Part shown: one piece after another, positions 9,902-18,931 of the stretch
Layout: each line of letters begins with the position of its first letter
How positions within the stretch are numbered: the stretch's first letter is position 1
From: Haloarcula sp. CBA1127
GTDB lineage: Archaea > Halobacteriota > Halobacteria > Halobacteriales > Haloarculaceae
Direction of reading: 5' to 3'
Length of the DNA stretch: 64,000 nt
NCBI RefSeq assembly: GCF_001485575.1
Contig: NZ_BCNB01000001.1
Location: 186,001 to 250,000, forward strand
Notes under the pieces: model-generated
The model's database searches: none
The model's input: only the letters and a program-made list of their open reading frames with translations
Told to the model about the DNA's origin: nothing
Translations under genes and position numbers: made by a program

Positions 9902-11467
9902 ATGAACGGATTGTTTCGCCGGTATCTGGTTGTCGTCGTCCGGTTTCTACCCTTTGCACTGGCATTTCTCCGTGACCGTCGGCGGTTCGTCCTGTTTGGC
10001 TCGCGGAGACAGGTTCCAGACGAGAAACATCGACAGCGAGCCGAGCAGATCCGGGATACGATGCTCGAACTCGGACCGGCATTCATCAAAGTGGGGCAAG
10101 TCCTCTCGACGCGCCCCGATATCGTTCCGCCGGTGTACGCCGACGTTTTCGGAACCCTTCAGGACGAAGTTCCAGAGGGAGCAGGGGGGGATCCAAAACA
10201 CGTCGTTGCGGAAGAACTGGGCGACGAACTCGATCAGTCGACGCTCGAACCGGTCGCCGGCGGGTCGCTCGCGTACGTCTATACGGTAGACTATCGGGGT
10301 GAGCGAATCGCGCTGAAAGTTCGACGTCCCGAATTGAAACCCGTGATTACGCGTGACCTTCGGGTGGTCCGGGGGCTGATTCCGCTGATTCGCCCCTTCG
10401 CTACCGAACGCCAGCAGTATTCGATCGAAAACGCGGCTGACGATTTTGAGGACATCATCCTGAACGAGTTGGATTTCGACCGTGAAGCGACGATCATGGC
10501 CGATATCAGGGAGAACTTCGACGACGATGAGCGAGTCGTCATCCCTGCCATCTACGAAGACCTGTGCTCGGAACGTGTGTTAGCTATGGAGTATCTGACC
10601 GGTCGGAAAATAACCGACGACAGCGCCTTCGACGATGTCGACGTGACGCCACACGAGATGGCGACACGGATCATCAATGTGTACCTGGAGATGGGTCTCG
10701 TCGACGGCGTGTTCCACGCTGATCCCCACCCAGGCAACCTCGGTGTCACAGACGACGGCCGTCTGTTACTCTTCGATTTCGGGATGAGCGAACGCCTGCC
10801 ACCGACGGTTCAGGACGATATCATCGCCCTCTATCGGGCACTCGTTCGCCGTGACGTGGACGATCTGGTTGACGCGCTCATTGCGCTCGATGTTCTCGAG
10901 CCACACGTCAACCGCGCCGAAGTCGGTCGGGTGCTCGAACTCGTCATCGAGAACCTCGAAGGCCGATCGGAGATCACCTGGCGACTTATCATTACGGAGT
11001 TGACGACGAACCTCCGTGCGTTCCCGTTTCGGATTCCGCCGGACGTGATGCTACTCATTCGGGTCGGGACTGTCGGTGAGGGCGTCTGTCGACAGCTCGA
11101 TCCGGAGTTCGACTTCCTCGCCGCTGTTCGCTCGTTCCTCGTCGAACAGGGCCTCATCGAGAGTGAATTCGACGCAATCATCGAGGAAACGTGGACGGAC
11201 GTGCGCCGGTCGCTTCCTGCGCTGGCACGGGTCCCGTCCCGGTTCGAGCGAACGTTGTCGCGGCTCGAACGTGGCGAACTGGTCGTCCGCACGGACTCAG
11301 TCGATGGACGCGGAACGGGTGAGCAGAATCTCGGATACGCGGTGGTCGCCGGAGCGCTCATTGTGGCAGCAGCGGTTCTGACGTTCCACGACCGCCCGTA
11401 CGAGATTCCCGCGCTTGCCGGTGCAGCCAGCTTTCTCCTCGTCTATCTCATCAACATCGAGTCGTAA
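9902..11467 (+). CDS. ABC1/UbiB-family atypical kinase, membrane-anchored
   Basis: This 521-residue member of the ABC1/AarF/UbiB atypical kinase family carries the diagnostic KxGQ motif FIKVGQVLSTRPD (Lys63-Gln66), a modified ATP site in GGSLAYVYTVDY, the HADPHPGN catalytic segment and LLFDFGM as the DFG equivalent. Two hydrophobic segments at the C-terminus (YAVVAGALIVAAAVLTF and ALAGAASFLLVYLI) should anchor it in the membrane. Related proteins support isoprenoid quinone synthesis or lipid homeostasis; the substrate here is unknown. A TTATATAT box near 9828 suggests a short leader before ATG 9902. The upstream gene is divergent, and a MgtC-like gene follows on the same strand after about 200 bases. 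Confidence 0.88.
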   Translation: MNGLFRRYLVVVVRFLPFALAFLRDRRRFVLFGSRRQVPDEKHRQRAEQIRDTMLELGPAFIKVGQVLSTRPDIVPPVYADVFGTLQDEVPEGAGGDPKHVVAEELGDELDQSTLEPVAGGSLAYVYTVDYRGERIALKVRRPELKPVITRDLRVVRGLIPLIRPFATERQQYSIENAADDFEDIILNELDFDREATIMADIRENFDDDERVVIPAIYEDLCSERVLAMEYLTGRKITDDSAFDDVDVTPHEMATRIINVYLEMGLVDGVFHADPHPGNLGVTDDGRLLLFDFGMSERLPPTVQDDIIALYRALVRRDVDDLVDALIALDVLEPHVNRAEVGRVLELVIENLEGRSEITWRLIITELTTNLRAFPFRIPPDVMLLIRVGTVGEGVCRQLDPEFDFLAAVRSFLVEQGLIESEFDAIIEETWTDVRRSLPALARVPSRFERTLSRLERGELVVRTDSVDGRGTGEQNLGYAVVAGALIVAAAVLTFHDRPYEIPALAGAASFLLVYLINIES

Positions 11468-11670
11468 CTCCTGACTCACCGAGTCTCCAGAAGAACGGAC
11501 AGTGATCCGACCGAGGGTCGGAATGCAGGTGGCGAAACAGGTGTGGTCGGCTTATCCGGAATGGCTCGCGCAGTGCTCCGGTCATCAGGGAAAACCGAGC
11601 ACGGACCTGTAGCAACCACAGCGGACGACCGATGCCGACCCTCACACCCGAAGTTTGACAACTTGGAGAA

Positions 11671-12924
11671 GTGAAATCCCAGAAGATGGTCGAAATTATT
11701 GACTCGCTCTTCCTTCGTTTCCTCGTTGCATTCGGTATTGGCGCTCTCATCGGACTGGAACGGGAACAGGCGAAATCTGGAGGTACGTTCGCGGGCAGCC
11801 GGACGTTTCCGATGTTTGCCCTCGTCGGCGCAACCGTCCAGGCGTTCTTTCCGGCTCTCTTGCCTGTCACTGTCCTCGCTATTGTAGTCCCTCTAACCGT
11901 CGCGTATGCCGGGAAAGTTCTAACTGAAGGGGATATCGGACTCACGACGGTGACCGCTGCCTTGCTCACTGTCTTCCTCGGTGCGTTGGCAGTGTCCTCC
12001 GAACGCGGGACGCTCTTCGCGATCATTCTCGGCGGGAGCGTCACTGTCCTCCTGTCTGCAAAACCGACGATCCACAGTTTCGTCGACCAGATCGACGAGC
12101 GGGAACGACGTGCCTCACTCAAATTCATCCTCGTCGTGTTGGTCGTGCTGCCAATCTTGCCTGATCGTGAACTCGATGCCCTGTACGGTCTCAATCCGCG
12201 ATTCATCTGGCTGATGGTCGGCTTTGTCACCGGCCTGAGCTTCGTTGCCTACATCTTGAGCCGAGTTGTCGGAGCCAAACGGGGGATCGCCCTTACGGGA
12301 ATCCTCGGCGGGTTCGTCTCTTCGACTGCGACGACGGTCTCGATGGCCGAGCGAATCAGTGAAACTCCGGATCTCTACAAGATCGGGTCGTTCTCGATTG
12401 TCGTCGCATCGATCGTCATGTTCCCGCGTGCACTCGTCGAAGTCGCCGTCGTCAACCCGGCCTTACTCCCTCGCGTCGTCGTTCCGCTCGGAGTGATGAC
12501 TGGTGTCGGCGTGGGTATCGCCGGCGTCGTCTACTGGCAATCGACGACAGAGTCCGCGGTCGAGACCGATCTCAAGAACCCGTTTCGTCTCCGACCGGCA
12601 CTGTTTTTCGGCGCTGTTTTCGCGATCGTGCTCCTCGTGTCCCAGTCCGCGAATACCTGGTTCGGCGATACGGGCATCTATGCAACTGCGTTTCTCTCAG
12701 GGCTCGCTGACGTCGATGCGATCACGCTCACGCTGAGCGCGCTCGAAGCGGACGGCGAGATATCGCCCGAAGTCGCGACTACCGGCATCGTCATCGGCGC
12801 TATCGCGAATACGCTCACGAAGGCCGGACTCGCGTGGCTATTGGGGACCGTCGACCTGGGCCGGCGAGTGACGGCCGCTCTTGGAATCGTCGCCGCCGCC
12901 GGCATCGCTGTCGTCGTCCTGTGA
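11671..12924 (+). CDS. MgtC/SapB and DUF4010 membrane protein
   Basis: This polytopic membrane protein of about 410 residues has an N-terminal MgtC/SapB-type block (RFLVAFGIGALIGLEREQAK, then ASRTFPMFALVGA) and a C-terminal DUF4010-type block with roughly ten hydrophobic segments. Cytoplasmic and membrane parts alternate through ILGGFVSSTATTVSMAER and FLSGLADVDAITLTLS, both typical of the family. MgtC relatives are linked to magnesium or phosphate stress, but the transport role of this long form is unproven. The longest frame starts with GTG 11671, three bases after a GGAGAA; the in-frame ATG at 11686 is equally plausible. A paralogue of the same layout lies at 29889-31190. Confidence 0.82.
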   Translation: MKSQKMVEIIDSLFLRFLVAFGIGALIGLEREQAKSGGTFAGSRTFPMFALVGATVQAFFPALLPVTVLAIVVPLTVAYAGKVLTEGDIGLTTVTAALLTVFLGALAVSSERGTLFAIILGGSVTVLLSAKPTIHSFVDQIDERERRASLKFILVVLVVLPILPDRELDALYGLNPRFIWLMVGFVTGLSFVAYILSRVVGAKRGIALTGILGGFVSSTATTVSMAERISETPDLYKIGSFSIVVASIVMFPRALVEVAVVNPALLPRVVVPLGVMTGVGVGIAGVVYWQSTTESAVETDLKNPFRLRPALFFGAVFAIVLLVSQSANTWFGDTGIYATAFLSGLADVDAITLTLSALEADGEISPEVATTGIVIGAIANTLTKAGLAWLLGTVDLGRRVTAALGIVAAAGIAVVVL

Positions 12925-13063
12925 TTGGCTGCGCCGAAGCCACGTCGGCCCCAAGAAAATGCGTCTGAAAGCCGTGAAGAAGCAGCCTGTGAACGTGCGA
13001 GTATCGAGAAGCTCCGGGAAGCTCTCAGAATAGGCTGGGACGTGAGCGATGGACTGACGAAAC

Positions 13064-15475
13064 TCAGGCGTCGAAAAACTGGTCAGACTCGATTCGCGAC
13101 AGTCGCATCGCGTTTCCGGTGACACCGAGGCTCATCCCCATGTCGCCGACCACGACCGCGAGTGCGACACTGACAAGCCCTAGTGGGACACCCAGTGCGA
13201 GCAGGAACTTCGCACCGAGGCTCACCCAGATGTTCTGCCGGATCACGCCGTTGGCGGTGTGTGACAGCTCGTACAGGTAGGGGAGCTTCCCGATGTCGTC
13301 GCCCATCAGTGCGATGTCCGCCGTTTCCAGCGCGGTGTCGGTGCCGGCAGCGCCCATCGCGATACCGACCTCCGCGGTGGCGAGCGCGGGCGCGTCGTTG
13401 ATCCCGTCGCCGACCATCGCCACCTCGCCGTACTCCGCCTGCAACTCCTCGACTGCATCGACCTTCTCGTCCGGCAGGAGTTCGGCGCGGTACTCGTCGA
13501 CGCCGACCGCATCGGCGATAGCGCGGGCGGTGCCCTCGTTGTCACCGGTCAGCATCACGACGCGCTCGACACCGAGTTCCTGTAAGCGCTGGACGGCCTG
13601 TTGCGAGGCGGGACGTACCTCGTCGGCGATGGCGATGGCGCCCAGCAGTTTCGACTCCGTCCCGATGATAACGACCGTCTTGCCCTCCCGCTCCAGTGCG
13701 GCGAGTGCGTCCTCGGCGAACGCCCCGGCGTCGGACACAGCCGTCTCGTCCGGCACGACGCCACCGTCAGACCGATGAGCTGACGAGCCTCCGGTGGCTC
13801 CACCCCCATCTGTCTCGCACCGAGTACGCGAGAGATCGAAGCCCAACTCCTCGAAGAGCGCGGGCTTGCCCGCGTAGTACGTCTCGCCGTCGATCTCCCC
13901 GGCGATGCCCTTCCCGGTGAGGCTCTCGAAGCCCGTCAGGCCAGGCAGGTCGTCAACACCCTCCTCGTTTGCACGGGCGAGGATCGCTGTGGCGATCGGA
14001 TGCTCGCTGCGCCGCTCCAGTCCGGCGGCGTGACTGAGGAGCGTCGCCACGTCGGTGTCGCCGGCAGGAACGACGTCTGTGACGACGAGTTCGCCCTTCG
14101 TGAGCGTGCCCGTCTTGTCGACGGCGACGGCATCGACCCCGCCCATCGCTTCGAGGTAGTTGCCGCCCTTGATGAGGACGCCGTTCTTCGCGGCGCTGGT
14201 GATACCCGAGACCACCGAGACGGGCGTCGAGATAACGAACGCACAGGGACAGGCAATCACTAACAGCGTGAGCCCACGGATGAACCACGTCTGCCAGTCG
14301 CCGGTGAAGCTGATTCCGTACCCGGCCACGGTCACCGAGACTGGGTCGGCGATTACAAGTGGCGGGATGGCGGCGGTCAGAATCGCCAGCACGACGACGA
14401 CTGGCGTGTAGTAGCCCGAGAACCGGTCGACGAACTGCTCTGTTTCGGTCTTTTTCGCTTGTGCGCCCTGTACCATCTCGATGATGCGCGAGAGCGTCGA
14501 ATCGCCCGCCGTCGACGTGACTTCCACTTCGAGGTACCCCCCTTCGTTGATTGCGCCGGCGTACACTTCGTCGCCAGCGGCTTTGTCGACGGGAATACTC
14601 TCGCCGGTGATCGGTGACTGATCGACTGCGCTCTCGCCCTCAACGACGGTGCCGTCGAGCGGGATTTTGTCGCCGGGGCGGACAACCACTATCTCACCCA
14701 CCTCCACCTCGTCGGCGGGTACGGTCATTTCCTCGCCACCGCGCATGACGGTGGCCTCATCCGGTGATAGCTCCATCAGCTCGCGCAGGGAGTCCCGTGC
14801 CCTGTCCATCGCGTAGTCTTCGAGCAGTTCTGCAATGCTGAACAGGACGGCAAGCGTCGCGGCCTCAACGAAGTAGCCGATGCCAGTCGCAGCGATGATG
14901 GCCGTCCCCATCAGCAGGTCGATGTCAAGACTCAGATTCTTCGCGGAGTAGTAGCCGCTACGGACGACGGGGACACCGCTGACGGCGACAGCCCCCAGAA
15001 ACAGCACATCGGCGGCGTGCAGCGGATAGCTGAGGACACTTGCCACCGCGATGTTCTGTGCCGTCAGGAGAAATTTGAAGAAGAGACCGAGCATGACCAG
15101 CGCCGCGCCGATCCACGTCTTCTTCGCTCGCGGACTCGTCCAGACCTTCGACGGCGGTGCGATATCGGCACCGCCACCCGTCTCCGCTTGCTCGTCGGCG
15201 TCGGAGTCCGGGCCGCCGACGACCTTGTAGCCAGCAGCCTCAATCGCCGTGACCACGTCTGTCTCGCTGGTACGTCCAGAATCGTACGTGACAGTAGCCG
15301 TTCCGGTGGTCGGCTGGAGCGTGGCGTCGACAACACCGTCGACGCGTTGGAGGCTCTTATCTACCTTCTGAGCGCAGGAGGGACAATCCATCTCTGGGAC
15401 TGTGAGGCGGACAGTCAGCTCCTGTTGCTGACCGCCATCACTCGCCTGCCCCGTCGGATCCGGATTCTCTGTCAT
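13064..15475 (-). CDS. zntA: Heavy-metal P1B-type ATPase (Zn/Cd/Pb type)
   Basis: This 803-residue metal-exporting ATPase has one N-terminal heavy-metal-associated domain with MDCPSC (Cys31, Cys34), transmembrane helices, the ACPCAF metal-site motif in the sixth helix, the DKTGTLTKGE phosphorylation site, a SEHPIATAIL nucleotide-binding HP motif and GDGINDAPAL. CPC plus a single HMA domain fits the Zn2+/Cd2+/Pb2+ export subfamily rather than copper, though copper cannot be excluded. A longer frame begins at a TTG codon at 15526 and runs through a palindrome; I prefer ATG 15475 (MTENPDP). The gene follows a Bat-type regulator with about 60 bases between them, which hold the likely operator. 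It converges with the MgtC-like gene across about 140 unremarkable bases. Confidence 0.9.
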   Translation of the reverse strand: MTENPDPTGQASDGGQQQELTVRLTVPEMDCPSCAQKVDKSLQRVDGVVDATLQPTTGTATVTYDSGRTSETDVVTAIEAAGYKVVGGPDSDADEQAETGGGADIAPPSKVWTSPRAKKTWIGAALVMLGLFFKFLLTAQNIAVASVLSYPLHAADVLFLGAVAVSGVPVVRSGYYSAKNLSLDIDLLMGTAIIAATGIGYFVEAATLAVLFSIAELLEDYAMDRARDSLRELMELSPDEATVMRGGEEMTVPADEVEVGEIVVVRPGDKIPLDGTVVEGESAVDQSPITGESIPVDKAAGDEVYAGAINEGGYLEVEVTSTAGDSTLSRIIEMVQGAQAKKTETEQFVDRFSGYYTPVVVVLAILTAAIPPLVIADPVSVTVAGYGISFTGDWQTWFIRGLTLLVIACPCAFVISTPVSVVSGITSAAKNGVLIKGGNYLEAMGGVDAVAVDKTGTLTKGELVVTDVVPAGDTDVATLLSHAAGLERRSEHPIATAILARANEEGVDDLPGLTGFESLTGKGIAGEIDGETYYAGKPALFEELGFDLSRTRCETDGGGATGGSSAHRSDGGVVPDETAVSDAGAFAEDALAALEREGKTVVIIGTESKLLGAIAIADEVRPASQQAVQRLQELGVERVVMLTGDNEGTARAIADAVGVDEYRAELLPDEKVDAVEELQAEYGEVAMVGDGINDAPALATAEVGIAMGAAGTDTALETADIALMGDDIGKLPYLYELSHTANGVIRQNIWVSLGAKFLLALGVPLGLVSVALAVVVGDMGMSLGVTGNAMRLSRIESDQFFDA

Positions 15476-15512
15476 CACTTCATGATAGGCGCGTGAGTTC
15501 GATAAGGCTTTG

Positions 15513-15526
15513 TTGGAATATTCCAA
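15513..15526. promoter_or_regulatory. Palindromic operator candidate before the metal ATPase
   Basis: TTGGAATATTCCAA is a perfect 14-base dyad in the 60-base gap between the regulator stop and the ATPase start. It ends about 38 bases before ATG 15475, just upstream of where a TATA box is expected. A metal-sensing dimer or the adjacent Bat-type regulator may bind it. Confidence 0.45.
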
Positions 15527-15535
15527 TTCAGGGAA

Positions 15536-16291
15536 TCAACGTGATACCGATGATTCCTCAATCACTCGCCTGCCCGCGACGTACTGCTTCGCCAGTTGTT
15601 CCTCAGCCCGACGCAGTCGGTAGGTGAGCGTCGACCGGGGGACATCGAGGTGCTCGGCTAACTCGCCGACATCGACCTCCCGAGGAGACTCGTAGTAACC
15701 GTGCTCGACGGCGGCCCGGAGTGCGGCCTCTTGCTCCGGCGATAAGGCACCGTGTGTCCCATCGAATTCTCGCATCGACGCCGTCGTGTCCGCAGTGCGG
15801 AGTATCTCCATCTGAGCACTTTCCCCGACGGCCCCCGCGAGGTCATCAAAGAACGCGGCCACGTCGCCCTCGCCGGAGTGAATGAGCCGCCACGTGTAAT
15901 GACGGCCCTCGTGGCGCGTCTCGAACAGCACACCCTCGCCCAGGTGGTCTCGGGCGATGTGGGGAACTGAGGCACAGGCGGGGGTGCGTACCCAGTCGGA
16001 GTAGAGGACAAGCGTGTCGTCGGCGCGGTCGAGGACGCGAGTGGTCTGGGTGGCACCGCAGTCCTCGGTGGCGAGACAGTCGGCGTAGTAGTCACTGGTG
16101 AGAAAGGCGTCTTCGATGGCGTCGAGTGCCTCGGGAGTTCCGGTAGCGTGGTCGACGCGCCAGAGACGGTTAGCTGTGGCATGCAGCGACAGCGAGCGGA
16201 CACGAGCCTCGGGGTGCTCGGCGAGGGCGTCTGCAACCCTGTTGGAGCCCGGCTCGTAGTCGAGGGCGAAAACGAGTTCGCGCATACGCAT
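15536..16291 (-). CDS. Bat-type HTH transcriptional regulator
   Basis: This 251-residue regulator belongs to the haloarchaeal bacterioopsin-activator-like (HTH_10) group. The C-terminal domain carries ALRAAVEHGYYESPREVDVGELAEHLDVPRSTLTYRLRRAEEQLAKQYV, the usual HTH_10 arrangement (seen here as consecutive short blocks at about 187-240). The N-terminal part is a sensor-like region of unknown ligand. It contains clustered cysteines (DYYADCLATEDCGAT and RTPACASVP), which could bind metal, though this is only suggestive. The gene lies directly upstream of, and on the same strand as, the P-type ATPase, so control of that exporter is the simplest proposal. The start could be ATG 16291 or ATG 16285. 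Confidence 0.82.
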   Translation of the reverse strand: MRMRELVFALDYEPGSNRVADALAEHPEARVRSLSLHATANRLWRVDHATGTPEALDAIEDAFLTSDYYADCLATEDCGATQTTRVLDRADDTLVLYSDWVRTPACASVPHIARDHLGEGVLFETRHEGRHYTWRLIHSGEGDVAAFFDDLAGAVGESAQMEILRTADTTASMREFDGTHGALSPEQEAALRAAVEHGYYESPREVDVGELAEHLDVPRSTLTYRLRRAEEQLAKQYVAGRRVIEESSVSR

Positions 16292-16478
16292 CGTAAGTAC
16301 CGGTTCGATAAAACACGTCGGGACGATGCCATTCAGCGTTGACTTCGGGACGCTCCGCTCAGCGTTGACGACAGGCAGAGCACGTCATCGGTATCGGACA
16401 GGCCCCGCATTCGGTAGCTCTCAGTGGCTTGTCGCTCGCGGTCCGGAATTGCGTCGATAGTCTATTTTGCTCTCCGTC

Positions 16479-16523
16479 TAACAGCGGAACCAGTGGGGTG
16501 GCTAACAGCGGAACCAGTGGGGT
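16479..16523. repeat. Two tandem origin recognition boxes 3' of cdc6
   Basis: Two copies of TAACAGCGGAACCAGTGGGG start at 16479 and 16503, a 24-base period, both in the same orientation. The second runs into the stop codon of cdc6. They match the boxes found on the other side of the gene (17791-18398), so cdc6 is bracketed by initiator-binding sites. Confidence 0.8.
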
Positions 16524-17710
16524 TACGGGCTTTTTTTCAGGAGTTCTGACAACCCTGTTTTGATCGAGCTGATGGATTGCTCTAACTCGAATTCCTTGTA
16601 CTTGCCACCGCCTTTCCCTCGGTTGTACTCCGCTGAGGACACAATGCCGAGTTGTGTGAGTTCACCGAGATAGTCACGGACCGAACGCTCTGAAACCGGG
16701 TCCAGTCCCTCATCACGTGCTAACTCCTGATACGCGCCCAGAATATCTCGTGTCCGGGCCGGGGTGTCATCGTCTTCGGCGAGCCCGGTGAGCGCATAGA
16801 GAACGAGTTGGCCGTGATCGGAGTAGTTACGGATACCTTCAACGACTTGGTCGGTTTGAAGCCGTTGCCGAGCTTCGCGTACGTGATGTTCCGTTACGAG
16901 TTCATCGTCGTACTCCCGAGCAAGGTCTCCGGCCTCAAGGAGGAGGTCCAGCGCCTGACGGGCGTCCCCGGAGTCTTTCGCGCCGTACGCAGCACACATT
17001 TCTATGACACCGTCATCGAGGACATCATCCTGAAACGCGACGGCCTCACGCTGTTTCAGAACGAGCTGAAGCTCGTTGGCGTTGTACGCCGAGAAGGACA
17101 CTTCCTTTTCACAGAGACTCGACCGGACTTTCGAGGACAGTTGGTTGCGGAAATCGAGATCGTTTGAGATACCGATGACGCCCAGTTTCGCTTCGGAGAT
17201 ATCACCGTTCGATCTGGCACGGGGAAGCTTGTACAGCAGCGAATCGTCCTCAATGTGATCGACTTCGTCAAGAACGATGAGTACCGTGCCGCCCAGGTCA
17301 TCGAGTGCGTCGAAGAGGAATTGATACACCGAAGCCTGTGGATATCCGGTGTTTGAGATTTGGTTCGCTGGGTCACGAAGTGTGTTGACGATTGCGACCG
17401 CGGCCTGATAGCTCGAATTGAGTCCATCGCAGTTGACTTCGACCGTACTGAGGTCCAGTCCGTCGACATCTGCTGCATCGCGTTCCAGAGCGGAGAGAAG
17501 GTATCGGGTGGCAGCAGTCTTCCCGACACCGCTTTTCCCGTACAAAAAGATGTTCGACGGAGTCTCGTTGTTGATGACTGGCTGGAGAGCAGCGTGATAC
17601 TTCTGGAGCTCCTCGTCACGTCCGACGAGCTCCTCAGGAGTCCACTCTTCAAGTAGTGCCTCGCGCTGTTCGAATATTGTGGAGGTGGGCGAAAACGTAA
17701 TATCGCTCAT
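16523..17710 (-). CDS. cdc6: Orc1/Cdc6-family replication initiator
   Basis: This 395-residue AAA+ initiator recognises origin boxes and loads the MCM helicase. Walker A is GKSGVGKT (58-65). Walker B is VLIVLDEVD (142-150, with Asp147 and Glu148). Sensor 1 is GVIGISNDLDF, sensor 2 lies in DARQALDLLLEAGD, and a C-terminal winged-helix domain (RTRDILGAYQELARDEGLDPVSERSVRDYLGEL) contacts DNA. The flanking repeats at 16479-16523 and 17759-18398 are its probable binding sites. A TTAAGAC stretch about 28 bases upstream of ATG 17710 may be the TATA box and lies beside the first half box, so autoregulation is likely. The pairing of cdc6 with its own box set points to an active or recently active origin. 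Confidence 0.95.
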   Translation of the reverse strand: MSDITFSPTSTIFEQREALLEEWTPEELVGRDEELQKYHAALQPVINNETPSNIFLYGKSGVGKTAATRYLLSALERDAADVDGLDLSTVEVNCDGLNSSYQAAVAIVNTLRDPANQISNTGYPQASVYQFLFDALDDLGGTVLIVLDEVDHIEDDSLLYKLPRARSNGDISEAKLGVIGISNDLDFRNQLSSKVRSSLCEKEVSFSAYNANELQLVLKQREAVAFQDDVLDDGVIEMCAAYGAKDSGDARQALDLLLEAGDLAREYDDELVTEHHVREARQRLQTDQVVEGIRNYSDHGQLVLYALTGLAEDDDTPARTRDILGAYQELARDEGLDPVSERSVRDYLGELTQLGIVSSAEYNRGKGGGKYKEFELEQSISSIKTGLSELLKKSP

Positions 17711-17790
17711 TTGTGTGTAGTTGCAACACGGAGTGTCTTAACCTTTGGTTCCGCTGCTTCCGCTGTTCGATTGAGTATATAAATGGTCGA

Positions 17791-18211
17791 CCCCGCCACT
17801 TCCGCTGTTAGATGAGAGGAAACACCTAACTGACCACTCCCCCACCCCACCGCTTCCGCTGTTAGATGGGAAATGGGATAGCAATCCTCCTACTCCCCCA
17901 CCCCACCACTTCCGCTGTTATATGAGAAATAGGATAGCGACCCTCCTACTCCCCCACCCCACTGCTTCCGCTGTTAGCGCGGTAGCAGAGAAGTGCCCTG
18001 TTCGAGGAACGGGATCGAGTAACTGCGAGTGGTTAGACAGCAGGGTTTCGCGGGATCTGTGGGGCGACACACCCACCCCACTACTTCCGCTGTTAGCTCG
18101 ATAGAAAGGGGTGTACGGTGTAGGACCACGCTGTTTCTCCAGCCTGAATAGGTCGAGTATCTTGGGATACCTCTTTGACCTCTACCCCCACCCCACTGGT
18201 TCCGCTGTTAG
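17791..18211. repeat. Array of six direct origin recognition boxes
   Basis: Six same-direction copies lie at about 17791-17811, 17839-17865, 17894-17920, 17951-17976, 18071-18096 and 18185-18211. Each has a C-rich arm (the haloarchaeal G-string on the other strand), a variable 3-base step, then TTCCGCTGTTA. The first copy has a shortened C-tract. The intervening bases are not conserved, which separates this from a CRISPR array. Confidence 0.85.
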
Positions 18212-18330
18212 GACTGAAAGTAGGTGGTGACCCATCCAGATCACAGCCTGAATATTTCTAGAGCTAGTGAATAACTTCAAGTGCCTCGGAAAGAAACCAT
18301 AGCCGCAGGACGTTAACACAAAATAGCAAA

Positions 18331-18355
18331 GCACCCCCTCCCATGGGGGTGGTGC
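18331..18355. repeat. Imperfect GC-rich dyad in the origin
   Basis: The sequence from GCACC at 18331 to GGTGC at 18355 forms an imperfect 25-base dyad with C- and G-runs around CCATGG. It lies between the last direct box and the inverted box, and could form a stem or be a protein site. Confidence 0.4.
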
Positions 18356-18369
18356 CGTCTATTTATCTC

Positions 18370-18398
18370 CTAACAGCGGAACCAGTGGGGTGGGGGTG
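18370..18398. repeat. Inverted origin recognition box
   Basis: CTAACAGCGGAACCAGTGGG followed by GTGGGGGTG is a full-length box in the orientation opposite to the six-copy array. Together they form the paired, inward-facing arrangement common at archaeal origins. It is the copy nearest to the DUF35 gene end. Confidence 0.8.
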
Positions 18399-18466
18399 TG
18401 GATCCATTCCTGTCAAAACTGCTGGGTGGCTACCGCTACTTTCAGTTGAGTAGAGACGGTTGTCTC

Positions 18467-18931
18467 TCACCGCGGCTCGAAGACGTGAACCGGCCAGTCG
18501 GTCTCGTAGTCAAGAGCGACCTCCTGCTCTGTGGCCGTCGGCTCACGCACCGTGAGTTCGACCGGGTCCCCGATGGTGACATCGGCGTAGTCGGCGGCGA
18601 CGCGCCCAAGCAGGCGGCCACCGTCCGCGAGTTCCACGACGGCGACCGTGTAGGGCGCGTCCGCTTCGAAGGCCGGCGGCGGCGTGTGGACCGCCGTGTA
18701 CGAGAAGATCTGGCCCTCGGGGGACTGTGGTTCGACGTCGACATCGCGACTGCCACAGGCGTAGCAGGCCGGTCGTGGCGGCAATAGAACCTGTCCACAG
18801 TCCGCACAGACCCCGCCCAGGAGTTCGCCAGTGGCGAGCGCATCGAAGAAGCCCGGCAGCGTCCGCGGGTCGGTCGCATCGAGGCCGCCGTCAGTCATGC
18901 TGTCTCGGCTGGCATCGAGGTTGCCGGTCAT
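18467..18931 (-). CDS. Zn-ribbon/OB-fold (DUF35) acyl-CoA partner protein
   Basis: This 154-residue protein has a rubredoxin-like zinc ribbon (Cys42, Cys45, Cys56, Cys59 in CADCGQ and CYACGS) followed by an OB-fold with ADYADVTIGDPVELTV. DUF35 proteins bridge or donate acyl-CoA to thiolase-like partners; in archaea one holds thiolase and HMG-CoA synthase together. Its start overlaps the stop of the thiolase gene by 4 bases (ATGA), so the two proteins are almost certainly partners. The in-frame Met12 (MTDGG) is an alternative start. No HMG-CoA synthase is visible here, so the pair may serve another Claisen-type or thiolytic reaction. Confidence 0.87.
   Translation of the reverse strand: MTGNLDASRDSMTDGGLDATDPRTLPGFFDALATGELLGGVCADCGQVLLPPRPACYACGSRDVDVEPQSPEGQIFSYTAVHTPPPAFEADAPYTVAVVELADGGRLLGRVAADYADVTIGDPVELTVREPTATEQEVALDYETDWPVHVFEPR

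Larger units (their letters stand above)
17711..18466. other. Replication origin region (cdc6-linked)
   Basis: This 756-base non-coding stretch holds the main origin-box array. Boxes of the form CCCCACCCCACNNNTTCCGC plus TGTTA read rightward with their TCCGCTGTT cores at 17759 (partial), 17801, 17855, 17911, 17967, 18086 and 18201. One reads in the opposite direction at 18371-18398. Core spacings are 42, 54, 56, 56, 119 and 115 bases, so most copies sit on one repeated helical phase. Between the last two boxes (18212-18370) lie a moderately AT-rich part and an imperfect GC dyad at 18331-18355. This is the most likely unwinding zone. No gene is visible. Confidence 0.85.

Noticed and set aside
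17721-17729. TTGCAACAC upstream of cdc6, identical to one arm of the TA promoter repeat at 61511-61519
   Set aside because: A 9-base match without a partner arm is expected by chance in 64 kb.
17791-18398. Regularly spaced repeats resembling a CRISPR array
   Set aside because: The repeats carry a G-string and flank cdc6, the inter-repeat sequence is short or low complexity in part, one copy is inverted, copies also occur 3' of the gene, and no cas gene is present.
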